DNA of 7,734 nt from an uncultured Ruminococcus sp. GTDB taxonomy: Bacteria > Bacillota > Clostridia > Oscillospirales > Ruminococcaceae. The notes beneath the pieces were generated by a model, which saw only the letters and a list, made by a program, of their open reading frames with translations, did not search any database and had not been told where the DNA came from. Below, in pieces: positions 1 through 4,931 of the stretch (position 1 is its first letter; each line of letters begins with the position of its first letter). The translations under genes and the position numbers were made by a program. The stretch is from the NCBI GenBank assembly GCA_946183385.1, contig CAMHBN010000083.1:1-7734 (forward strand), in the 5' to 3' direction.

Positions 1-1
1 C

Positions 2-64
2 ATCTCCGCCGACGGCGGCACGATAACCGTTACAGGAAAGAAAAAGGAGCAGACGGAAGAATGA
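2..64 (+). CDS. 3' end of an upstream gene, possibly a cohesin-like surface protein (partial)
   Basis: An open frame enters from the left edge and runs for 20 codons to a TGA at 62-64. The visible tail reads I-S-A-D-G-G-T-I-T-V-T-G followed by a lysine- and glutamate-rich end. The G-G-T-I-T-V strand resembles the last beta strand of cohesin domains, and the next gene ends in a very similar G-G-S-I-T-V-K. The TGA overlaps the ATG of that gene (ATGA at 61-64), so the two are almost certainly translationally coupled and in one operon. Product identity is an inference from a very short piece; only the reading frame and the overlap are directly seen. Confidence 0.6.
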   Translation: MSADGGTITVTGKKKEQTEE

Positions 65-714
65 ATATAAAGAAGTTGACAGCTATAGCCGCTGCCGCAG
101 CAGTGCTGACCCTGTCGGCAGCCTGCGGCAGCAGCCAATCGTCGCCGACTTCGGTGTCGGCGCCCGAAAACGCAACGATGCCGACCTACAGCAATGACAT
201 AACGGCGGCTGAGGACGGTCCCAAGCTGATGTTCACGAACGTTGAGGCTGCTGCGGGCGAGACCGCCGAGGTGTCGCTAATTGTCAGCGGAGCCGCCAAT
301 AACTGGACGATGTGCGGTCTCCATGTGACCTTCGGCGACGAGCTCGAATGCGTCATGGACGACCCCACGCAGAATTTCATCGAATATGAGCTCGGTCCCG
401 CTTCAAAGCGTGCGACTCTCTCGGTGGGTATGCTGTGGACGAACAGCCTCCCCGAGGAGCTCACCAAGAACCACCTCGGCTGCCTGTTTTTCACCGAGAC
501 CTTCGACGGAGACAACGGCGGAGACGGCGAGATAGTGAAGTTCTTCTTCAAGGTGCCCGAAAAGGCTAAAAAGGGCACGGTATACCCTATAGGTATTTAC
601 TATATGCCGCCCGACGACATAAGATCGGATATGTTCAGGAACTCCACGGGGGACCTTTCCCTCGAGAAATACGCCTTTGAGAACTGGACAGGTGGAAGCA
701 TAACCGTCAAGTGA
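61..714 (+). CDS. Secreted lipoprotein with cohesin-like domain
   Basis: A 217-residue protein. It has a lipoprotein-type signal peptide: K4-K5, a hydrophobic Ala-rich stretch at 6-20, and Cys22 in L-S-A-A-C (Ser at -3 is not the commonest lipobox residue). A Ser/Pro-rich linker follows to about residue 52. Residues about 54-217 look like a cohesin beta-sandwich: an opening strand with A-A-G-E-T-A-E-V (63-71), N-W-T-M-C-G-L-H-V-T-F (81-91), the late strand F-F-F-K-V-P-E-K-A-K-K-G-T (161-173), and the closing G-G-S-I-T-V-K (211-217). Cohesins bind dockerins in cellulosomes and in other Ruminococcus surface assemblies, so a membrane-anchored single-cohesin receptor on the outer face is the likely role. 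The start overlaps the previous stop; a GGAG at 46-49 and GGAAG at 55-59 can serve as ribosome binding sites. No dockerin or sortase motif is seen. The alternative is another cohesin/CBM-like sandwich without dockerin binding. Confidence 0.7.
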   Translation: MNIKKLTAIAAAAAVLTLSAACGSSQSSPTSVSAPENATMPTYSNDITAAEDGPKLMFTNVEAAAGETAEVSLIVSGAANNWTMCGLHVTFGDELECVMDDPTQNFIEYELGPASKRATLSVGMLWTNSLPEELTKNHLGCLFFTETFDGDNGGDGEIVKFFFKVPEKAKKGTVYPIGIYYMPPDDIRSDMFRNSTGDLSLEKYAFENWTGGSITVK

Positions 715-767
715 GCCGCCAGACGACAGATCCCGCACAGAATGTGACGAATATGTGAAAAAATCTA

Positions 768-796
768 TTGACTTTGTCGATTTAATATGATATTAT
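768..796 (+). promoter_or_regulatory. Sigma-A type promoter of the repeat-DUF4190 gene
   Basis: TTGACT at 768-773 and TATTAT at 791-796 are 17 bases apart, with an extended -10 TGA at 788-790. Transcription should start near 803, giving a leader of about 29 bases with GGAGGT at 819-824, 7 bases before the ATG. A perfect palindrome ATGATATCAT at 795-804 overlaps the -10 and the expected start and could be an operator. The sequence TCTATTGAC (764-772) and the general layout recur in front of the DUF4190-like gene at 3032. Confidence 0.85.
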
Positions 797-831
797 GATA
801 TCATAGTTATTCGATATCGGAGGTAATCATC

Positions 832-1665
832 ATGGAAGACAATAAGCTCAATCCCGCAGGCGTTCCCGAGGAAGTCGAAAAGACCGCAGAGGCTGCTGCC
901 GACGCTGTTTCCGACGCTGCTCAGGAAGGCGCTGATACATTGAAAGACAAGATATCCGACACAGTCGAAGCAATCGGCGATAAGGCAGGAGACATCGGCG
1001 GAAAGGTCGTTGATACCCTTTCAGGTATGGCTGACGCCGCAGACGACGTCGCAGGCGATTTCGGCGAGAAGGTCGTTGACATTGTCAAGGGCACGGACGA
1101 TGCTGTTGAAGGTGCTGCCGACGCTGTTGAAGGCGCCGTTGAGGGCGCCGCTGATGCTGCCGCTTCAGAGGGTGCTTCCCTCGGCGACAAGGTCTCGGAC
1201 ATTGTAGATGCAGCAGGTGACGCTGTCAGTGATTTCGGCGACAAGGTCACCGATACGGTAAATGAGACTTTCAGCGGTGCTGCCGAGGAGACTCAGAAGG
1301 CTATCCAGCCCAATGTCATCTACACCAGCACAGGCGCTCCCGTGAAAAAGGGCGATAAGACCTTTGCTCTCGTCTCGATGGTACTTGGTATCATTTCGTG
1401 TATTTACAACATCGTAAATATACCGTTCCTGTTCTTTGGAGTCGGATTCTGCTGTGCTCCTGTCGGAATCATACTCGCTGTAGTAGCTATCGTTTTCGGT
1501 ATTATCCCCCTCTTCCAGAAGAAGTCGGGCAAGGTCATGGCTATCATCGGTATCGCCTCTGCGGCACTTCCCGCCATCCTCTGCATAATTGTCCTGATAC
1601 TCTGCGCAGTAGGATTAGTAGGCACAGCTGCTGCTGGCGCTGCAAGCTCGGCAACCTACTATTAA
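832..1665 (+). CDS. DUF4190-like membrane protein with long amphipathic acidic repeat domain
   Basis: A 277-residue protein in two parts. Residues about 14-160 are acidic and rich in Ala, Asp, Val and Gly, with no signal peptide. Five copies of a nine-residue motif ([LIF]-[GK]-x-K-[VI]-x-D-[TI]-[VL]) begin at residues 37, 55, 77, 117 and 135, linked by Ala/Asp/Glu-rich helix-forming segments. This resembles the amphipathic repeats of apolipoprotein or LEA-type proteins. Residues about 172-277 form a DUF4190-like membrane domain: a G-D-K lead-in, a hydrophobic segment near 177-205, F-C-C-A-P at 206-210, a segment to about 228, a basic K-K-S-G-K loop (230-234) and a last segment at 236-265. The start has GGAGGT at 819-824. 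The gene lies 19 bases before a DUF2752 gene. The N-terminal half is predicted cytoplasmic, perhaps lying along the membrane. Function is unknown; the family call is by pattern only. Confidence 0.8.
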   Translation: MEDNKLNPAGVPEEVEKTAEAAADAVSDAAQEGADTLKDKISDTVEAIGDKAGDIGGKVVDTLSGMADAADDVAGDFGEKVVDIVKGTDDAVEGAADAVEGAVEGAADAAASEGASLGDKVSDIVDAAGDAVSDFGDKVTDTVNETFSGAAEETQKAIQPNVIYTSTGAPVKKGDKTFALVSMVLGIISCIYNIVNIPFLFFGVGFCCAPVGIILAVVAIVFGIIPLFQKKSGKVMAIIGIASAALPAILCIIVLILCAVGLVGTAAAGAASSATYY

Positions 1666-1684
1666 TGGTGTTTTCAGTTAAACA

Positions 1685-2089
1685 ATGGATACAATAAAAA
1701 AGCTGAAGCTCACGGCTCTTATCGGAGTGCCGGTACTGCTCGTCCTTGTGTACATATTCAGGGAGCCTATACTCTTCATCGGCAGCTGTATGCCCCCGTG
1801 CGGTTTCTATGAAATGACGGGCTATCACTGTCCCGGCTGCGGAAACACAAGGGCTGTAAGGGCTCTGCTTCATCTGCACCCGATATTATCTCTGAGGAAT
1901 AATCCTGTCATACTGCTGCTCGCGCTGACGGGGCTCGGCTTCTACATAGAGCTCGCGTTCAACGTGTTCGGCAAGAAGGTGAGCTTCATGCCCAAGAAAT
2001 GGATATTCTGGGTAGTGTTGCTTGTCCTGCTGATGATATTCTACGTGGTGCGGAACTTCTTCCCCATACTTGCGCCGATTCCACAATAA
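1685..2089 (+). CDS. DUF2752 family membrane protein (first copy)
   Basis: A 134-residue membrane protein. The family hallmark C-P-G-C-G-N-T-R-A is at residues 49-57, with Cys49 and Cys52 as a likely metal-binding or redox pair. Two more Cys (35 and 39, in C-M-P-P-C) lie just before it. Hydrophobic segments are at about 10-34, 73-93 and 106-122. The segment R-N-N-P (71-74), G-F-Y (85-87), F-G-K-K (95-98) and the ending R-N-F-F-P-I-L-A-P are shared with the second DUF2752 gene in this window. No good ribosome binding site precedes the ATG. It starts 19 bases after the previous stop, so translation probably depends on ribosomes from the gene upstream. A hairpin terminator begins 6 bases after the stop. 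DUF2752 proteins have no firmly known function. Confidence 0.85.
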   Translation: MDTIKKLKLTALIGVPVLLVLVYIFREPILFIGSCMPPCGFYEMTGYHCPGCGNTRAVRALLHLHPILSLRNNPVILLLALTGLGFYIELAFNVFGKKVSFMPKKWIFWVVLLVLLMIFYVVRNFFPILAPIPQ

Positions 2090-2095
2090 TAAAAT

Positions 2096-2135
2096 AAAGG
2101 GTACACCGAGGGGAGCCCCCTTGGTGTGCCCTTTT
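2096..2135 (+). terminator. Hairpin terminator or attenuator inside the membrane-gene cluster
   Basis: GGG at 2099-2101 through G2113 pairs with 2117-2131, a 15-bp stem with two G-U pairs and a three-base loop (2114-2116). It is preceded by AAA and followed by only four T (2132-2135). The stem is strong but the U-tract is short, so partial read-through into the gene at 2166 is likely. The outer stem GGGTACAC/GTGTGCCC matches the core of the terminator at 3513. Confidence 0.75.
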
Positions 2136-2165
2136 GACAAATCCATACTTTATCAGGAGGACAAT

Positions 2166-2552
2166 ATGGACAACGGATACGACCAGAACTACTACCGGCA
2201 GCCGTATAACGGCTATGACTACGGAGCCTATCCGCCTCCGCAGCGGACGAACCCGCTCGGTATTGTCTCAATGATACTCGGTATCGTGTCGCTTGTGTTC
2301 GCGATAGTGTTCTGCTGCTGCGCTCCGGGCTCGAATATGCCGTTTGCGATAGCGGCTATCGTAACGGGAATACTGCAGATCAAGTCCAAGACCAACCAGA
2401 ATGGACGCGGCATGGGCTTGGCAGGACTGATAACAGCCTCGGTATCTATCGTCATTTTCGCCGTTTTGGCCATCACCTACATTGTGCTGTGTGCGACAGG
2501 CACAGTTCTCGAGAACGACCCGTCCATACTCTACGACCTCTTTGACCAATGA
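2166..2552 (+). CDS. DUF4190-like small membrane protein (second copy)
   Basis: A 128-residue protein. The ATG at 2166 is chosen because AGGAGG (2155-2160) lies 5 bases before it; the frame is open further upstream, but only through the terminator hairpin. The N-terminus (1-28) is rich in Tyr, Gly, Asn, Gln and Pro and looks disordered, as in many DUF4190/TM2-type proteins. Three hydrophobic segments follow at about 31-49, 57-72 and 83-111. The first loop holds F-C-C-C-A-P (49-54), close to F-C-C-A-P in the protein at 832. A polar Lys/Asn/Gly loop (73-82) separates segments two and three, and the tail is acidic. The stop overlaps the next ATG by four bases, so it is coupled with the DUF2752 gene that follows. 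No separate promoter was found between 2090 and 2165. Function is unknown. Confidence 0.8.
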   Translation: MDNGYDQNYYRQPYNGYDYGAYPPPQRTNPLGIVSMILGIVSLVFAIVFCCCAPGSNMPFAIAAIVTGILQIKSKTNQNGRGMGLAGLITASVSIVIFAVLAITYIVLCATGTVLENDPSILYDLFDQ

Positions 2553-2944
2553 AGCTGAGCAGACGCACTGAGATAATAGTAGCAGTCGCACTTCCTCTGC
2601 TGGCGCTGACGGTCTTTCTCCTGCGCGACTATATCATACCCGTCGGACACTATTTCCCGTGTATATTCCGCAGGCTGACAGGGCTGCTGTGTCCGGGGTG
2701 CGGCAATACCCGCGCGGTGGACCACCTCGTCCACGGACGGTTGTGGCTCGCGCTGAGGAGCAACCCCGACCTGCCGTTCCTGATAGCGGTGCCGCTCGGA
2801 TTCTACGCCGAGCTGATAGCCGACCTGTTCGGGAAGAAGATAAAGCTCGTCCCGCGGTCAATGCGGTTCTGGTACCCGATATTAGCAGCTTATGCCGTAT
2901 TTTATGTGCTCCGCAACATTTTTTCGGTGCTTGCACCGCCATAA
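2549..2944 (+). CDS. DUF2752 family membrane protein (second copy)
   Basis: A 131-residue membrane protein, clearly a paralogue of the product of the gene at 1685. C-P-G-C-G-N-T-R-A is at 48-56 (Cys48, Cys51), with one additional Cys at 38 in F-P-C. R-S-N-P (70-73), G-F-Y-A-E-L (84-89), F-G-K-K (94-97), F-Y-V-L-R-N and L-A-P at the end match the first copy position by position. Hydrophobic segments lie near 9-32, 75-92 and 108-122. The ATG overlaps the stop of the preceding DUF4190-like gene (ATGA, 2549-2552), which indicates coupled translation and perhaps a fixed ratio or a complex of the two products. Role unknown; the Cys pair suggests metal or disulfide chemistry at the membrane, which is inference only. 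Confidence 0.87.
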   Translation: MKLSRRTEIIVAVALPLLALTVFLLRDYIIPVGHYFPCIFRRLTGLLCPGCGNTRAVDHLVHGRLWLALRSNPDLPFLIAVPLGFYAELIADLFGKKIKLVPRSMRFWYPILAAYAVFYVLRNIFSVLAPP

Positions 2945-2968
2945 TAGCAATAATTGCTTGATATTCTA

Positions 2969-2997
2969 TTGACAAATCGGAAATAATGTGATAACAT
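2969..2997 (+). promoter_or_regulatory. Sigma-A type promoter of the third DUF4190-like gene
   Basis: TTGACA at 2969-2974 and TAACAT at 2992-2997 are 17 bases apart, with an extended -10 TGA at 2989-2991. TCTATTGAC (2965-2973) is identical to the sequence around the -35 of the promoter at 768. The -10 lies 34 bases before the ATG at 3032, against 35 in the other promoter. The -10 itself is weaker than TATTAT. Confidence 0.8.
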
Positions 2998-3031
2998 AGT
3001 ATTATAATATATTTTATTGGAGGAACTCTTT

Positions 3032-3481
3032 ATGGAAGACAATTTCAACACAGGTATGCCTGAGTCCACTGAGACTACAGACACAACTTCATCCACATCC
3101 TACTCCGAGCCCACAAGGGACTACAGCAGCTCTTACTCTCCCGAGCCCGAGGGAAAGCAGACACTCGCAATGGTGTCCATGGGTCTCGGTATCGCGGCTG
3201 ACGTTTTTGCACTGCTGAGCTTTATCGGTGCGTGCTGCTGCTGTGTAGGCTGGCTTGCTCCCCTTCTCGGTATCGCAGCTATCGTATGTGGTATCATTGT
3301 AAAGGTTAAGAAGATGCCCGGTGACAAGTTTGCTCTCATCGGTATCCTCACAGGTGCAGGAAGCTTCCTTATCCTTGGAATCGTTACCATCGTAGGCATT
3401 ATTACCGCCGGCGGCGTTGACGCTTTCACCGAAGCATTCAAGGAAGGCTATGAGCAGGGCTCTAAGCTCGGCACTAAGTAA
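3032..3481 (+). CDS. DUF4190-like small membrane protein (third copy)
   Basis: A 149-residue protein. The ATG at 3032 has GGAGGA (3019-3024) 7 bases upstream; an in-frame TTG at 3017 is part of that site and is not used. The first four residues M-E-D-N and the underlying codons match the gene at 832, as does the promoter. Residues 5-42 are Ser/Thr/Glu/Pro-rich and disordered. Hydrophobic segments lie at about 44-67, 72-91 and 99-127. The first loop carries four consecutive Cys (68-71) followed by V-G-W-L-A-P. A basic loop K-V-K-K (91-94) precedes the third segment. The C-terminal tail (128-149) is charged and probably helical. Codons here are more AT-rich at third positions than in the middle pair. 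It has its own promoter and a strong terminator after it, so it can be made alone. Function is unknown. Confidence 0.8.
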   Translation: MEDNFNTGMPESTETTDTTSSTSYSEPTRDYSSSYSPEPEGKQTLAMVSMGLGIAADVFALLSFIGACCCCVGWLAPLLGIAAIVCGIIVKVKKMPGDKFALIGILTGAGSFLILGIVTIVGIITAGGVDAFTEAFKEGYEQGSKLGTK

Positions 3482-3512
3482 TGCTTTTCCGCTAAGACAA
3501 AACCAAACACAG

Positions 3513-3543
3513 AAAAAGGGTACACAAGAGTGTACCCTTTTTT
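3513..3543. terminator. Intrinsic terminator, probably bidirectional
   Basis: AAAAAGGGTACAC (3513-3525) pairs perfectly with its complement ending at 3542; the loop is AAGA (3526-3529) and the right arm ends in six T (3538-3543). On the minus strand the hairpin is followed by five T, so it could also stop transcription coming from dnaJ. It shares the GGGTACAC core with the hairpin at 2096. Confidence 0.9.
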
Positions 3544-3564
3544 GTTGTTTGATTGGCATTTTGT

Positions 3565-3723
3565 GCGGGCGGATAATATCAGCCCCTACAGCATTGTATA
3601 TGTAGGGACGCGCATTGCGCGTCCGCAAATCCCACGTATACCCGCGGACGACCGATGGTCGTCCCTACATTTTGTAACCGTTGGTTTTGCGGTATCGGCG
3701 GGCGGCGGAACACCGCCCCTACA
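3565..3723. repeat. Array of four intergenic palindromes bounded by CCCTACA / TGTAGGG
   Basis: There are four short hairpin units. Unit a, 3567-3590: nine-base arms with one mismatch, then CCTACA. Unit b, 3601-3624: TGTAGG, then perfect nine-base arms GGACGCGCA/TGCGCGTCC. Unit c, 3646-3669: perfect eight-base arms GGACGACC/GGTCGTCC, then CTACA. Unit d, 3700-3723: GGGCGG/CCGCCC, then CTACA. Unit b points the opposite way to the others. Units b and c also form a larger inverted repeat: TGTAGGGACG (3601-3610) with CGTCCCTACA (3660-3669), and CGTCCGC (3620-3626) with GCGGACG (3644-3650). This fits a mosaic of REP-like mobile palindromes between convergent genes. No coding sequence is credible here. 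Confidence 0.8.
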
Positions 3724-3751
3724 CTGAGTTCTGAGTTCTTAGCTCTGAGCT
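3724..3751. repeat. Four copies of a 7-base tandem repeat next to the dnaJ stop
   Basis: CTGAGTT (3724-3730), CTGAGTT (3731-3737), CTTAGCT (3738-3744) and CTGAGCT (3745-3751) stand in tandem, and the dnaJ stop codon begins two bases later. Copies one and two are identical and the others differ by one to three bases. It abuts the palindrome array. Confidence 0.7.
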
Positions 3752-3752
3752 C

Positions 3753-4898
3753 TTAAAAATCGAATTTTTCTTTTATCTTCTCGAAGAAGCTCTGACGCTT
3801 CGCGTAGTTCTTGTCTGTGAGCGAAGCCTCATACGCGCGGAGCAGATCCTTCTGCTTCTTGGAGAGGTTCTTCGGCACCTCGACGTATATCTTCACGTAC
3901 TGGTTGCCGCGCTCTGCACGGTTGACCTTCTTCACGCCCTTGCCCTTGAGACGGAACACAGTGCCGTTCTGGGTGCCCTCGCTGATGTTGTATCTCACGT
4001 CGCCGTCGATGGTGGGCACGGTGATGTCCGCACCGAGGACGGCTTCCATATAAGTAACGGGGATATCGCAGTGTATATCATAGCCCTCGCGCGTAAAGAG
4101 CGGGTGGTTCCTTACGTTTATGCCGAGGAGGAGATCGCCTGCGGGACCTCCGTTGATACCGCAGTCGCCCTGACCGCTGAGGCGGATGGTCTGTCCGTCG
4201 TCGATACCTGCGGGGATATCAACGGTAACGGTCTTCTGTATCCTTACTCTGCCCACGCCGCGGCACTTTGCACAGGGATTCTTTACGATCTTGCCCTTGC
4301 CTCCGCAGTGAGGACAGGGCTTGGTCGAGGATATGGCTCCGAACGGAGTGCGCTGTGTGGTCTTGACGCTTCCGCGGCCCTGACAGTCGGGGCATATCTC
4401 GGCAGAAGTGCCCGAATCCGCGCCCGTGCCGTGGCAGGACTCGCAGACAGCCATACGGAAGAGCTTGACCTCCTGCTTCTTGCCGTTGCAGGCGTCCATG
4501 AAGTTGATAGTCACGGACTCCTGAATATCCGAGCCGCGTCTGGGAGCATTCGCATTCGAGCGCGAAGTACCGCCGAAGCCGCCTATACCGCCGAATATGC
4601 TCTCGAGGATATCGCTCATATCGCCGAATCCGCCCATACCGCCGAAGCCGTCGGCTCCGCCGTAGTTGGGGTCAACGCCTGCATGACCGAACTGGTCGTA
4701 CTTCGCACGCTTTTCGGGGTCGGAAAGCACCTCGTTCGCCTCGTTTATCTCCTGAAACTTCTCAACATAAGAGGGGTCGTCGGGGTGGAGATCGGGGTGG
4801 TTCTCCCTTGCCTTCTTACGGAAGGCTTTTTTTATCTCTTCCTCCGAGGCACCCTTCTGAATGCCGAGGACTTCGTAATAATCTCTTTTTTCAGCCAT
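3753..4898 (-). CDS. dnaJ: Chaperone protein DnaJ (Hsp40)
   Basis: A full-length, 381-residue type I DnaJ, the cytoplasmic co-chaperone that stimulates DnaK ATPase and delivers unfolded clients. The J domain spans about 5-70 with the catalytic H-P-D at 34-36. A Gly/Phe-rich region follows (about 71-112) and includes a D-I-L-E-S-I-F segment (96-102) like the regulatory DIF motif. The zinc-binding domain has all four CxxCxGxG repeats, with Cys pairs at 152/155, 169/172, 195/198 and 209/212. The substrate-binding C-terminal domains cover about 128-150 and 218-345. The start has GGAG 7 bases upstream (complement of 4906-4909). It lies 33 bases after the stop of the upstream lipoprotein gene and is last in the minus-strand unit. 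No heat-shock operator is visible directly before it, so expression presumably comes from the dnaK side. Confidence 0.98.
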   Translation of the reverse strand: MAEKRDYYEVLGIQKGASEEEIKKAFRKKARENHPDLHPDDPSYVEKFQEINEANEVLSDPEKRAKYDQFGHAGVDPNYGGADGFGGMGGFGDMSDILESIFGGIGGFGGTSRSNANAPRRGSDIQESVTINFMDACNGKKQEVKLFRMAVCESCHGTGADSGTSAEICPDCQGRGSVKTTQRTPFGAISSTKPCPHCGGKGKIVKNPCAKCRGVGRVRIQKTVTVDIPAGIDDGQTIRLSGQGDCGINGGPAGDLLLGINVRNHPLFTREGYDIHCDIPVTYMEAVLGADITVPTIDGDVRYNISEGTQNGTVFRLKGKGVKKVNRAERGNQYVKIYVEVPKNLSKKQKDLLRAYEASLTDKNYAKRQSFFEKIKEKFDF

Positions 4899-4931
4899 AT
4901 CTATTCTCCGTTCTGATTTTTGGCGGGTATG

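Noticed and set aside
921..1250. Open frame on the minus strand, Ser/Ala/Pro-rich product
   Set aside because: It is the complement of the Ala/Asp-rich repeats in the gene at 832. Biased codons keep this frame open; there is no start signal and the product is low-complexity.
2134..2156. TTGACA just after the terminator as a promoter for the gene at 2166
   Set aside because: No acceptable -10 at 16-18 bases; that position holds the ribosome binding site. It cannot make a transcript with a usable leader.
2070..2165. Upstream TTG start for the second DUF4190-like gene
   Set aside because: It would translate through the terminator hairpin and overlap the first DUF2752 gene; AGGAGG placed 5 bases before ATG 2166 decides the start.
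2946..2958. AGCAAT/ATTGCT inverted repeat after the second DUF2752 gene as a terminator
   Set aside because: Six-base AT-rich stem with a one-base loop and no U-tract; too weak. It is more likely chance.
3565..3723. CRISPR array
   Set aside because: The shared parts are only about 6-9 bases, spacing is irregular, one unit is inverted and there are no cas genes nearby.
3565..3723. tRNA or other structured RNA gene from the GC-rich hairpins
   Set aside because: No cloverleaf, no T-arm GTTC motif and no CCA end; the stems are independent palindromes with repeated boundaries.
4071..4916. A long open frame (281 codons) on the + strand opposite dnaJ
   Set aside because: It lies entirely opposite a certain dnaJ apart from its last few codons, has no ribosome binding site, and its Ala/Val/Leu/Arg-rich product mirrors dnaJ codon composition. 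It is a shadow frame.
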